38,415 nt of DNA from contig NZ_ACFY01000033.1 of assembly GCF_000174195.1 (NCBI RefSeq), positions 1 through 38,415 of the forward strand, read 5' to 3'. A model generated the notes under the pieces. The model was given only the letters and a program-made list of their open reading frames with translations. It was not told where the DNA came from and searched no databases. Below, piece by piece: positions 8,049-15,178 of the stretch (the stretch's first letter is position 1; every line of letters starts with the position of its first letter). Source of the stretch: Roseburia inulinivorans DSM 16841 (lineage in GTDB: Bacteria; Bacillota; Clostridia; Lachnospirales; Lachnospiraceae). Position numbers and translations under genes: made by a program.

Positions 8049-9346
8049 TTCTTTTTTCCCCTTTCGAAAGATAATACATGAAAGAATAAATCTGTTTTGG
8101 TTTCGGTACAGGTAAATGCATCCCCGTCAAAAGGAAAGCAGTATACTTTACAGCCGAGTTTTCCTGCAAGTTTTTTTGCAGAGGACTGGTTATTGTAATT
8201 ACAGATAAAAGCGGTGTTTCCGAGACAGGATAATTCCAATCCGGTGGAGATGGTCTGTGCGAGATCCCACGGACTGCCACTTAAGATAAAAAGATTAAAA
8301 TTCTCTGGGCCTAATTCTATTATATCCTTCTGATATACACCAAAGTCTTTCACATAAATGGCGTCTCCGGAATCGGGCGGTTCAATCCCCTGACCGTAGT
8401 CCGGGATACCGCGGAAATATTTGTAATAACAGATACCATTCTGTTCTTTGACTGCCGGATGCTCCTGCAGCATGGAACGCAGATGATTGTTACCATTACG
8501 TTCTGTGTAAACGGCAGGATAACCATTTGCAGTTAAGGTGCTGGCAAGTGCTATGGCAATATGTGTTGTGCCAATACCTGGTTTGCTTCCAAAAACAGAA
8601 ATATTTTTGATTGTGAGATGGGAAACGGATGGACACGCTGTTTTTAGATCCTGTTCAAGAGCTTCTTTAAAAAGACGGACCGTTTCATATCTGTCCGCTG
8701 CATCATATGCAGTAGCTTTTTGAATGATTGTCTGAAAAATAGTGGAACAGGGTTCCGTTGTATAGCTGCTCAGATATTGCAGGACTTTCCCGAGTCCATA
8801 CACATCTGCGGAAGGCGTTACTGGAAGACCATTCAGAGCCTCCGGCGCAGCAAAATCCATTGTTCCGTAAATTTGATAATTTTTTCCAGAACCGGTAAAA
8901 AAAGATGCAATTCCAAAATCGATTAATTTTATCTGATTTCCACATACTATAATATGCTCTGGTTTTAGATCCTGATATAGGATTGGATATGGCATTAAAT
9001 GATGCAGATAATCTAAAATATCACAAAGCTGGATGCCAAATTTTATTAAAAGTTCATGGGAAATTTTTTGATATGACACAAAAGTGTCAATGGATTGTCC
9101 CTGAATAAATTCCTCGATGATATAAAAGAAATGTTCATCTTCTTCAATATCGTAAATAATGGGAATTCCAGGATGATTGAGATTCTTCAGAAGTGTGGCT
9201 TCCGAAGAAGGTGAAGATACCAGAGAAGTGTCTTTGGGGATACACTTGATTGCCCGGTATACGTTCAGTCTGATATGTTCGGCAAGATAGACGGTGCTGC
9301 TGTTTCCAGTACCAAGAGTAGATAGAACCCGGTATTTGCCAAACAA
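8018..9346 (-). CDS. Serine/threonine protein kinase fused to a TadZ/CpaE-like ATPase domain
   Basis: 442 residues, cytoplasmic. The kinase domain spans residues about 5-232: glycine loop G-T-G-N-S-S-T-V (12-19), K34, the catalytic loop Y-Q-D126-L-K-P-E-H131, D-F-G at 143-145 and A-P-E at 168-170. H-R-D is changed to Y-Q-D and the metal-binding Asn to His, so activity may be weak or unusual. From residue about 245 a MinD/TadZ-like domain follows, with F-G-S-K-P-G-I-G-T-T-H. Its signature Lys is kept and the Walker Lys replaced. TTG at 9346 is 27 bases from the only good ribosome binding site (AAAGGAG, 9371-9377); GTT sits at the ideal distance. The gene opens a minus-strand operon with the P-loop and CpaB-like genes. 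The partner may be the FHA protein at 22628. Confidence 0.85.
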   Translation of the reverse strand: MFGKYRVLSTLGTGNSSTVYLAEHIRLNVYRAIKCIPKDTSLVSSPSSEATLLKNLNHPGIPIIYDIEEDEHFFYIIEEFIQGQSIDTFVSYQKISHELLIKFGIQLCDILDYLHHLMPYPILYQDLKPEHIIVCGNQIKLIDFGIASFFTGSGKNYQIYGTMDFAAPEALNGLPVTPSADVYGLGKVLQYLSSYTTEPCSTIFQTIIQKATAYDAADRYETVRLFKEALEQDLKTACPSVSHLTIKNISVFGSKPGIGTTHIAIALASTLTANGYPAVYTERNGNNHLRSMLQEHPAVKEQNGICYYKYFRGIPDYGQGIEPPDSGDAIYVKDFGVYQKDIIELGPENFNLFILSGSPWDLAQTISTGLELSCLGNTAFICNYNNQSSAKKLAGKLGCKVYCFPFDGDAFTCTETKTDLFFHVLSFERGKKKFLNFRKRQP

Positions 9347-9411
9347 AGTTGTTGGTTTAACGAAAGATCGCTCCTTTCAAAGCGTATCCGTTTCGCCATC
9401 TCATGCATACC

Positions 9412-9440
9412 TTTATAACATGAACAAAATTGTTTTGCAA
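9412..9440 (-). promoter_or_regulatory. Sigma-A promoter of the kinase operon
   Basis: On the minus strand TTGCAA, a 17-base spacer and TATAAA. It is about 65 bases upstream of the kinase start and divergent from the mecA promoter. Confidence 0.65.
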
Positions 9441-9532
9441 CTACTTTTTATAACTTTGGTGAATTTTCACAAAATTTTATGGGTGCAAAGGAATTGAAGA
9501 TGAGTTTAGAAATATTTAATAAAATGGTATAC

Positions 9533-9561
9533 TTTACATCAATAGGGCATTTGATTATAAT
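9533..9561 (+). promoter_or_regulatory. Sigma-A promoter of mecA
   Basis: TTTACA, a 17-base spacer, then TATAAT at 9556-9561. Transcription would begin near 9568, after an in-frame ATG at 9564. That excludes 9564 and supports the mecA start at 9606. Confidence 0.75.
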
Positions 9562-9605
9562 AGATGTACAGTTTACAAGGTTTTCCGGATGAAGGAAGTG
9601 ATAAT

Positions 9606-10388
9606 ATGAAAATTGAAAAAGTGAATGAGAATCAGATTCGTTGCACTTTGACCAGAGAAGATCTGGCAGAACGTCAGATTAAGCTCAGTGAACTCGCATA
9701 CGGGACCGAAAAGGCGAAGATGCTGTTTCGAGATATGATGCAGCAGGCTGCCTATGAATTTGGATTTGAAGCAGACGATATACCGCTTATGATTGAAGCT
9801 ATCCCGCTTTCCGCGGACACAATTATTCTGGTGATTACGAAGGTAGAATATCCGGAGGAACTTGATACACGTTTTTCCAGGTTTTCAGATCCTGATCCGG
9901 AAGATTTGTATGAAGATGCTATGTCAGGCAGTGTGCAGAATGCAGCGGCAGCAGGCGCTGATGATATATTAGGATTATTCAGAAAGATTCAGGAAGAGCA
10001 TAAGAAAGCTGCAAAGGAGCCGGAGGGGGATACCCAGACGGCAGAGAGCAGTGAGAAAACAGCGAAGGAAGAAACTCCGGTAAACGTACTTGTAGACATT
10101 ACAAAGCTGTTTGTTTTCAAGAATCTTGATGAAGTGACAAGACTTGCGCATATATTGAATAGTTTTTATGCGGGAGCGAATGATCTTTACAAGAGTCAGA
10201 CCGCCAACCGCTATTATCTGCTGGTGAGTAAGAGTGATCAGTCACCGGAAACATTCAATAAGGTCTGCAATATTTTATCAGAATATGCAGCTCAGCAGCC
10301 ATATACGCCGGCAATAGGAGCATTTTTCAGGGAACATTATCATATGATCCTGCAGGGAAATGCGCTTCAGACTCTGGCAGAATTATAA
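9606..10388 (+). CDS. mecA: Adaptor protein MecA
   Basis: 260 residues. MecA-type adaptors deliver substrates to the ClpC-ClpP protease and so control competence, sporulation or motility regulators. The N-terminal domain (residues about 1-90, with the typical L-T-x-E-D-L segment) binds substrate. An acidic/Lys-rich linker (about 110-165) leads to the C-terminal ClpC-binding domain (about 170-260, F-V-F-K-N-L-D-E...A-H...F-Y). The start is set by AAGGAAG nine bases before ATG at 9606 and by the promoter position. A bidirectional terminator follows. In this motile organism a role in flagellar or pilus regulation is possible but not shown. Confidence 0.9.
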   Translation: MKIEKVNENQIRCTLTREDLAERQIKLSELAYGTEKAKMLFRDMMQQAAYEFGFEADDIPLMIEAIPLSADTIILVITKVEYPEELDTRFSRFSDPDPEDLYEDAMSGSVQNAAAAGADDILGLFRKIQEEHKKAAKEPEGDTQTAESSEKTAKEETPVNVLVDITKLFVFKNLDEVTRLAHILNSFYAGANDLYKSQTANRYYLLVSKSDQSPETFNKVCNILSEYAAQQPYTPAIGAFFREHYHMILQGNALQTLAEL

Positions 10389-10416
10389 ACGAATCAAAAA
10401 GCCTTCGGGCAAAAAG

Positions 10417-10450
10417 AAAAGGTACCGGCAATTTGCCGATACCTTTTTTG
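10417..10450. terminator. Bidirectional terminator between mecA and the DUF1858 gene
   Basis: The stem pairs AAAAGGTA with TACCTTTT and CGGCA with TGCCG around an ATT loop, with one mismatch. It has T-rich tails on both strands, serving the two convergent genes. Confidence 0.8.
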
Positions 10451-10469
10451 TAATAATGTTTGCTTAAAA

Positions 10470-10679
10470 CTAAGCGAGGTCTTTTGCTAAGAAATCGTTG
10501 ATCTCTTTTACTAAAGCATCTGGATCAATTCCGTGAACCATAGCTGCCTCTTCAATTGTTTCCATCTGGGAAGATGGGCATCCAAGACAATGCATACCAA
10601 TATTTAAAAGAATTGGTGCAATATTCTGGTCAATCTGAAGTAATTCACCAATCATGGTTGATTTATTAACCTGAGCCAT
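10470..10679 (-). CDS. DUF1858 domain protein (small redox disulfide protein)
   Basis: 69 residues, cytoplasmic. It matches the DUF1858 family, often found beside hybrid-cluster or iron-sulfur proteins. The C-L-G-C motif (residues about 31-34) sits in G-M-H-C-L-G-C-P-S, the probable redox or metal site. The ATG at 10679 has AAGGAGG nine bases upstream; a longer frame to 10817 is rejected because it overlaps the promoter. The 5' untranslated region is about 100 bases and contains an A/T-rich hairpin (AAAAAGT with ACTTTTT) near 10707-10727, which could be regulatory. Confidence 0.87.
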   Translation of the reverse strand: MAQVNKSTMIGELLQIDQNIAPILLNIGMHCLGCPSSQMETIEEAAMVHGIDPDALVKEINDFLAKDLA

Positions 10680-10788
10680 TCTGATATCCTCCTTGTATCT
10701 TTTTGGAAAAAGTTCTGATACTTTTTCGTTGTATTCCCACATACGACAAAGTGATATTTGCCGTATTAGTGTGTCCAATAACGAGGTA

Positions 10789-10817
10789 ATTATAATACGA
10801 TTTGCTTTGGAAAGCAA
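10789..10817 (-). promoter_or_regulatory. Sigma-A promoter of the DUF1858 gene
   Basis: On the minus strand TTGCTT, a 17-base spacer and a perfect TATAAT. It implies a leader of about 100 bases. Confidence 0.7.
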
Positions 10818-10836
10818 ATAAATTTGTAGATTTTTC

Positions 10837-10864
10837 TAAGGGAAAAAGAGGATTTTGACGATAT
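10837..10864 (+). promoter_or_regulatory. Sigma-28-type promoter of the flagellin gene
   Basis: TAAG at 10837-10840, a 16-base spacer, and GACGATAT at 10857-10864, one base from the GCCGATAT seen at 101. The predicted start is about 27 bases before the flagellin ATG. Confidence 0.7.
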
Positions 10865-10897
10865 ATGAAGCAGATGAGTTGAGAAGGAAGGAAAAAT

Positions 10898-12379
10898 ATG
10901 AGAATTAATAATAATATGTCAGCAGTGATCACCAATAAACAGCTGCTTCGTACAGAAAACAATCTTACAAAATCCATGGAGAGACTTTCTTCCGGTTTGA
11001 AGATCAATCATGCAAAGGATAATCCTGCAGGAATGGCAATTTCCAATAAGATGCAGGCACAGATCGATGCGTTAGACAGAGCATCTTCCAATGCATCCGA
11101 TGGAACTTCTGTACTTCAGATCGCAGATGGCGCATTGAATGAGACAAGTGCTATTTTACAGAGAATGCGTGAACTTTCTGTCCAGGCAGCAAACGGAACG
11201 AACTCTTTAGAGGACAAACAGGCAATCCAGGACGAGATCGAGGCGTTGAAGGATGAGGTCAACCGTATTTCCAAAGATACGGAGTACAATTCAAAATCGC
11301 TGTTGGATGGTTCTTTGGATACACGTGTTTATACGGATAACGCAAATGTTTCCCGTGTGAATGTTTCGGATTATGTAAACCCGGGAAAATATGAGATCAA
11401 TATCAAAACAGCCGCAACAAAGGCAACAGATACTGCAACAGATGTGGGAATTAATTCTACGGGTACGGGGGCAATCGGTGCATCTGGAACAATTTCCATC
11501 AATGGTTCTTCCGTGGATATTGATGCAAATGACACAATGGCAGAAGTTTATGAGAAAATCCGTGCAGCAGCAGAGGTTGGCGAGGCAGAGATGAAGACGG
11601 ACGATGGTACGTTTACTGGTCTTCAGGCAAGCAGATATGGTTCTTCGGCAGCGTTAGTTATAACGTTTTCTGGAAAAGAAGGTGTGAGTACAACGAAAGA
11701 TTTTGCAACAGCGTTAGGTTATACCACAGATCTTACAACAGATGCGAAAACAGGAACAATGACTTATGATGCAGCAAAAGCCGGAAATTCTGGAACGGAT
11801 GCAGAAGTGGAACTTAGTGTTGGAAAGGTGATTGCGGGAACAACAGATACATCTATTTTTTCAAACACCGCAACCGTTGCAACCGATGGAAACAGAGTGA
11901 CGATCACGGACAGAGATGGATTTTCCATGAGTTTTCTGGCAAAAGAGGGAAAAACAGGAAAGACAGTCTTTGATGTGACTGATATCGGTAATATGACACT
12001 TCATATCGGAGCTAACGAGCATCAGAATATGGATGTCCGCATTCAGGAAATTTCCTGTGAGACCCTTTATATCGATGATCTGGATGTCACAACTGTGACA
12101 GGAGCTGACCGTGCAATCAGTGCATTGGACGATGCAATTGCAATGGTATCTGATGCACGTTCCAAGATCGGTGCTTATGAAAACCGTCTGGAGTATGCAA
12201 CTTCCAGTCTCGATACATTTGAGGAGAATATGACGGATGCAATGTCAAGACTGACAGATGTGGATATGGCAGAGGAAATGACCAATTATACACAGTACAA
12301 TGTACTTCAGCAGGCAGGCGTGTCAGTTTTAAGTCAGGCAAATGATCTTCCACAGAATGTTTTATCATTGTTACAGTAG
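10898..12379 (+). CDS. fliC: Flagellin
   Basis: 493 residues, the filament subunit exported by the flagellar type III system. The N-terminal D0/D1 region (residues about 1-140) has the canonical S-S-G-L-K-I-N-x-A-K-D-N-P-A-G-M-A-I-S motif. The C-terminal D1/D0 region (about 395-493) has I-G-A-Y-E-N-R-L and the terminal N-V-L-S-L-L-Q. The central part (about 145-390) is a Thr/Gly/Ala-rich surface domain that includes a flagellin hook-type IN-like stretch. A single Cys near residue 385 is unusual for flagellins. AGAAGGAAGG precedes the ATG. FliS follows after 25 bases, presumably co-transcribed. The symbol is generic, since these bacteria often carry several flagellins. Confidence 0.96.
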   Translation: MRINNNMSAVITNKQLLRTENNLTKSMERLSSGLKINHAKDNPAGMAISNKMQAQIDALDRASSNASDGTSVLQIADGALNETSAILQRMRELSVQAANGTNSLEDKQAIQDEIEALKDEVNRISKDTEYNSKSLLDGSLDTRVYTDNANVSRVNVSDYVNPGKYEINIKTAATKATDTATDVGINSTGTGAIGASGTISINGSSVDIDANDTMAEVYEKIRAAAEVGEAEMKTDDGTFTGLQASRYGSSAALVITFSGKEGVSTTKDFATALGYTTDLTTDAKTGTMTYDAAKAGNSGTDAEVELSVGKVIAGTTDTSIFSNTATVATDGNRVTITDRDGFSMSFLAKEGKTGKTVFDVTDIGNMTLHIGANEHQNMDVRIQEISCETLYIDDLDVTTVTGADRAISALDDAIAMVSDARSKIGAYENRLEYATSSLDTFEENMTDAMSRLTDVDMAEEMTNYTQYNVLQQAGVSVLSQANDLPQNVLSLLQ

Positions 12380-12404
12380 TATTTTTGCAGGGATGGTGTA
12401 AAAC

Positions 12405-12881
12405 GTGGAAAAAGAGCAGATTTTGGATTTTACCAGAAGAATCAGCCAGAGCAACCGGAGCGGGCTTACGGTGATCAATTATGAGATCATCTTTGCTTAT
12501 CTGGATGATGCAAAAAAAGCATATCAGGAAGAAAAATGGGAAGAGTTTAAGGTGGCTCTGCGGAAAGCACAGAATTCCATTGGTGAGTTAATGCAGACAC
12601 TGGATTTTTCTTATGACATCTCCAGAAATCTTTACCGGATTTATGTTTTCTGCAGGGATTCCCTTGCGGCAGCAATGTATAAACGGAGTCTGACGGAGAT
12701 TGAAACTGCAGAAAAAATGCTTCGGAAATTATATCAGAGTTTTTGCAAGGTGGCAGAGACAGATTCCTCTGCGCCAATGATGAAAAATACCCAGCAGGTG
12801 TATGCCGGGTACACATACGGAAAAGGTGATCTGGTGGAAAACTGCCAGGAACTGGACAAATCAAGAGGCTTCTTTGCATAG
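12405..12881 (+). CDS. fliS: Flagellar export chaperone FliS
   Basis: 158 residues. FliS binds the flagellin C-terminus in the cytoplasm and prevents early polymerisation. The helical bundle fits: I-N-Y-E-I-I-F-A-Y-L-D-D-A-K-K-A (residues about 25-40), then A-Q-N-S-I-G-E-L-M-Q-T-L-D (about 56-70) and L-Y-R-I-Y (about 78-82). A C-terminal extension of about 35 residues ends in S-R-G-F-F-A, as in other Lachnospiraceae copies. It starts with GTG at 12405 after GGGATGG. The transcription terminator overlaps the last six codons and the stop. Confidence 0.88.
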   Translation: MEKEQILDFTRRISQSNRSGLTVINYEIIFAYLDDAKKAYQEEKWEEFKVALRKAQNSIGELMQTLDFSYDISRNLYRIYVFCRDSLAAAMYKRSLTEIETAEKMLRKLYQSFCKVAETDSSAPMMKNTQQVYAGYTYGKGDLVENCQELDKSRGFFA

Positions 12882-13133
12882 AAGCCTCTTCTTTTCGATT
12901 AAAGTGCCGGAAATTACTGGGAAAGTTCCATTTTTTTTTATGCTTGCGAGCAAAAATTTATAACGCATCTGCACGGAGTTTAACTCGTAAATGTAGCAGT
13001 CGATCAGATCCGGATCGACAACATTTTCCAGGTTATTATAAGCATCCTGCAGTGCACGTGCGGTCTGGTGGAGGTCATCCTTAAGAAGCGTATAGTGTTT
13101 ATCCTTTGCATATTCCTCTTGTAAAATACGTAT
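12861..13133 (-). CDS. DUF2508 (YaaL-like) protein, non-canonical start and extended C-terminus
   Basis: This gene has no ATG, GTG or TTG start. The minus strand encodes L-L-K-D-D-L, then an A-L-Q-D-A-Y-N-N-L-E-N-V-V-D-P-D-L-I-D segment and C-Y-I-Y-E-L-N-S-V-Q-x-R-Y-K-F-L-L, which I recognise as DUF2508. GGAGGGG (13140-13146) is followed after six bases by ATA at 13133, with ATT two codons earlier, where ATG is expected. The frame then runs through a T9 run (12931-12939 on the plus strand) into the fliS terminator. With eight bases it would end naturally at 12914. In Bacillus yaaL lies next to bofA; here it is adjacent but divergent. The function is unknown. Confidence 0.65.
   Translation of the reverse strand: MRILQEEYAKDKHYTLLKDDLHQTARALQDAYNNLENVVDPDLIDCYIYELNSVQMRYKFLLASIKKNGTFPVISGTLIEKKRLLCKEAS
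12863..12896. terminator. Terminator of flagellin-fliS, overlapping fliS and the DUF2508 tail
   Basis: A perfect 11-bp stem (12863-12873 with 12880-12890), a 6-base loop, and CTTTTC. It lies within the last codons and stop of fliS. On the other strand it lies in the read-through tail of the DUF2508 frame. That suggests it was meant to separate the two convergent genes. Confidence 0.85.
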
Positions 13134-13292
13134 GGTAATCCCCTCCGATCAATAAAATTCTGTCCTCATGGGAACAGTCACTGAAATCTTATTAATAGTA
13201 TAGTCACGGAATGGAAAAACTATACAATATCTCAAATAATTTTCATAAATTCCAGAAAACAATCATAAATTAAAACAAAAAACGTGGTGGTT

Positions 13293-13565
13293 ATGGATCA
13301 AAAAATGGGAATGGTGGTACTTGCCATCATTTGTGGAATCATTCTTCTGGTACTTTTATTGCGAAAAAGGGCACAGATTATTTTAAATTTTTTAGTTCGG
13401 ACAGTCCTTGGAGCCATCATGATTCTTCTGGTCAATGACATTTTGCAAAAGCAAGGCTTCGATATATATGTCGGTTTAAATCCGGTTACCCTTTTGACAT
13501 CCGGAACCCTTGGATTCCCTGGGGTTGCGCTCCTTTATGGAATTGAGGTGACAAAGTTTTTGTAG
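13293..13565 (+). CDS. bofA: Pro-sigma-K processing inhibitor BofA family protein
   Basis: 90 residues, membrane protein. BofA inhibits the SpoIVFB protease in the forespore-surrounding membrane of spore formers; in this family it may have another role. Two hydrophobic segments (residues about 5-22 and 32-52) are followed by the characteristic N-P-V-T-L-L-T-S-G-T-L-G-F-P-G-V-A-L-L-Y-G motif (about 62-82). ATG at 13293 has GGTGG upstream; an in-frame GTG at 13284 is less likely. It is divergent from the DUF2508 gene, which recalls the recR-yaaL-bofA neighbourhood of Bacillus. Confidence 0.88.
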   Translation: MDQKMGMVVLAIICGIILLVLLLRKRAQIILNFLVRTVLGAIMILLVNDILQKQGFDIYVGLNPVTLLTSGTLGFPGVALLYGIEVTKFL

Positions 13566-13601
13566 GAAACTGCCAAAGTTCGACTTTTTTCACAATTGCT
13601 A

Positions 13602-13630
13602 TAGACAAGCAAAAATGCGGTTGCTATAAT
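13602..13630 (+). promoter_or_regulatory. Sigma-A promoter of the main tad operon
   Basis: TAGACA, a 17-base spacer, then TATAAT at 13625-13630. It lies 28 bases before the earliest possible start of the prepilin peptidase gene. Confidence 0.7.
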
Positions 13631-13657
13631 GCGACTTACAACAAAGCGAGGTGATGA

Positions 13658-14116
13658 ATTGGGGCGATTACAAATCTGACACTGCTGACATTTTTATCGA
13701 TTGCAGTGGTAACAGATGTGCAATGCATGAAGATCAGTAACCGGCTGATCGTGTGTGGATTAATATGGGGACTGGTACTCAAAATTTGGGGAAATGGGTA
13801 CGTTGGTATTCTGTATTTTATTCTTAATATTACAATTCCGGTGGTTCTTTTATTTCTTTTATTTCAGATGCATGCTCTTGGAGCAGGCGACATCAAATTA
13901 TTTTCCTTAGTAGGTAGTTTTTTGACAACAAAGCAGTTATTTCTGGTAATGTTTGATTCCTTTCTTTTTGCAGCAGTGCTTGGCATGGGAAAAGTAGTGC
14001 AGCTTTATCTTTCACAGGGAGGGAAAAAGGAAAGATTCACAAAAATTCATTTTTCCATCGAAATCCTGCTGGCAGTTGTGTATGTAACAGGGAGGTGTGT
14101 AGTTGCAAAAAATTAA
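13658..14116 (+). CDS. Prepilin peptidase (A24 family, CpaA/TadV-like), first copy
   Basis: An aspartic membrane protease that removes the leader of Flp pilins. The two catalytic Asp motifs are visible: V-V-T-D near the start and G-A-G-D-I-K about 70 residues later. The first GTG is at 13706, but beginning there removes the first membrane helix before V-T-D. The frame is open to ATT at 13658, six bases after GAGG. TTG at 13659 has ideal spacing but would need one extra G in the G4 run (13661-13664). I therefore give 13658, with the start uncertain. It has about 152 residues and at least four hydrophobic segments. The stop overlaps the TTG start of tadZ by 14 bases. A second peptidase gene lies at 21179. 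Confidence 0.78.
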   Translation: MGAITNLTLLTFLSIAVVTDVQCMKISNRLIVCGLIWGLVLKIWGNGYVGILYFILNITIPVVLLFLLFQMHALGAGDIKLFSLVGSFLTTKQLFLVMFDSFLFAAVLGMGKVVQLYLSQGGKKERFTKIHFSIEILLAVVYVTGRCVVAKN

Positions 14117-15128
14117 AATTGCCCTTTGTGATAAGGACAAGTTTTATTGTGAGCGCTTTGCGGCTTATATGATGAACCATAAAGCGCAGGAAATTGAGTT
14201 GAATATTTATTCCACGATCGAGCAGTTTACCGGAGATGAGAAAATGGGAAACTTTGATCTGGTGATTGCAGGGAGAGGATTTGAGGAGTTTTCTTCGGAC
14301 GTAAATATCATGTATCTGTCTGATCTGTGTGGAAATCAGGCGGCGGAGGAGGCAATGTGGGAAAAAGATACGATACCGCAGAAGAAAATTGTTACGAAAT
14401 ATCAACCGATGGAACAGTTGCTGCATGAAATTTATGTGCAGGCAGGGATGACCAAAAGGGAACCTGTGGGAGTGCAGGTTGCGACACATGGGAAGGTGAT
14501 CGGGGTAGTTTCTCCGGAATGTCATGAGATGCAGGAACTGTTTTCGGTGATGCATGCGGTAAATCTTGGCAGAGAGCAGAAAGTACTGTATTTCAATTTC
14601 CTTGAGTTTTCGGGCTTTCGGGAATTATTCGGACAAACAGGGAATTTTGATTTTACAGACGTAGTTTTAAAACTCCGCAGTGGGGAACTGACGACAGAGT
14701 ATTTTTGGAACTGTGTCTATGAAATGTCCGGAATATCTGTGATTTTGCCTTTTGAAAATCCGGAAAATATCAGGCAGATTGGCAGACAGGAGTGGGAACA
14801 ATTTATTGATTTTATGGAACAAAATACGGACTTTGAGGTGCTTGTCGTAGATTTTGGCGTGAGTATGCCGGAACTGGCAGATTGTATGAGCCGCTGTGAT
14901 GAACTGCTTCTGATTGGCAGGGAAGGTTATTTTTACGAGTGCAGGGACAAGCATTTTTATGAGTGGCTGGAAAAGACAGGACATCAGGCAGTGGCAGAAA
15001 AAATTCACAAAGTCAATGTGCCATATACGGCTAAAAATATTCATGGCGGTGGAAATGTCATCGAGCAGTTACAGTGGAGTGAATTTGGTGATTTTGTCAG
15101 AAGATGGAAGGAGATCATGGATGAGTAG
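14103..15128 (+). CDS. tadZ: TadZ/CpaE-like pilus localisation protein with degenerate ATPase
   Basis: 341 residues, cytoplasmic. TadZ proteins place the Tad machine at the pole and resemble MinD. The N-terminal part (about 1-110) looks like a response-receiver fold, beginning I-K-I-A-L-C-D-K-D. The C-terminal part has the MinD-like fold: V-I-G-V-V-S-P-E-C-H-E-M where the Walker A loop should be, so the P-loop is lost, then V-L-V-V-D-F-G (about 240-246) for the Walker B strand. It starts with TTG at 14103 after GGGAGGTG. It is followed by tadA in the same operon. The degenerate loop suggests a scaffold rather than an active ATPase. Confidence 0.82.
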   Translation: MQKIKIALCDKDKFYCERFAAYMMNHKAQEIELNIYSTIEQFTGDEKMGNFDLVIAGRGFEEFSSDVNIMYLSDLCGNQAAEEAMWEKDTIPQKKIVTKYQPMEQLLHEIYVQAGMTKREPVGVQVATHGKVIGVVSPECHEMQELFSVMHAVNLGREQKVLYFNFLEFSGFRELFGQTGNFDFTDVVLKLRSGELTTEYFWNCVYEMSGISVILPFENPENIRQIGRQEWEQFIDFMEQNTDFEVLVVDFGVSMPELADCMSRCDELLLIGREGYFYECRDKHFYEWLEKTGHQAVAEKIHKVNVPYTAKNIHGGGNVIEQLQWSEFGDFVRRWKEIMDE

Positions 15129-15178
15129 CAAATGTTTGGAGTGCGTATTGTGAGGAAAAGGAGAGTTTGGGAGGAATT

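Noticed and set aside
8041..8280. 79-codon frame within the kinase 3' end, considered as a start for the P-loop gene
   Set aside because: It is in the third frame and ends before the P-loop; neither a coding pattern nor the needed frame.
9564..9605. Upstream ATG of mecA at 9564
   Set aside because: The -10 box ends at 9561, so transcription begins after this codon.
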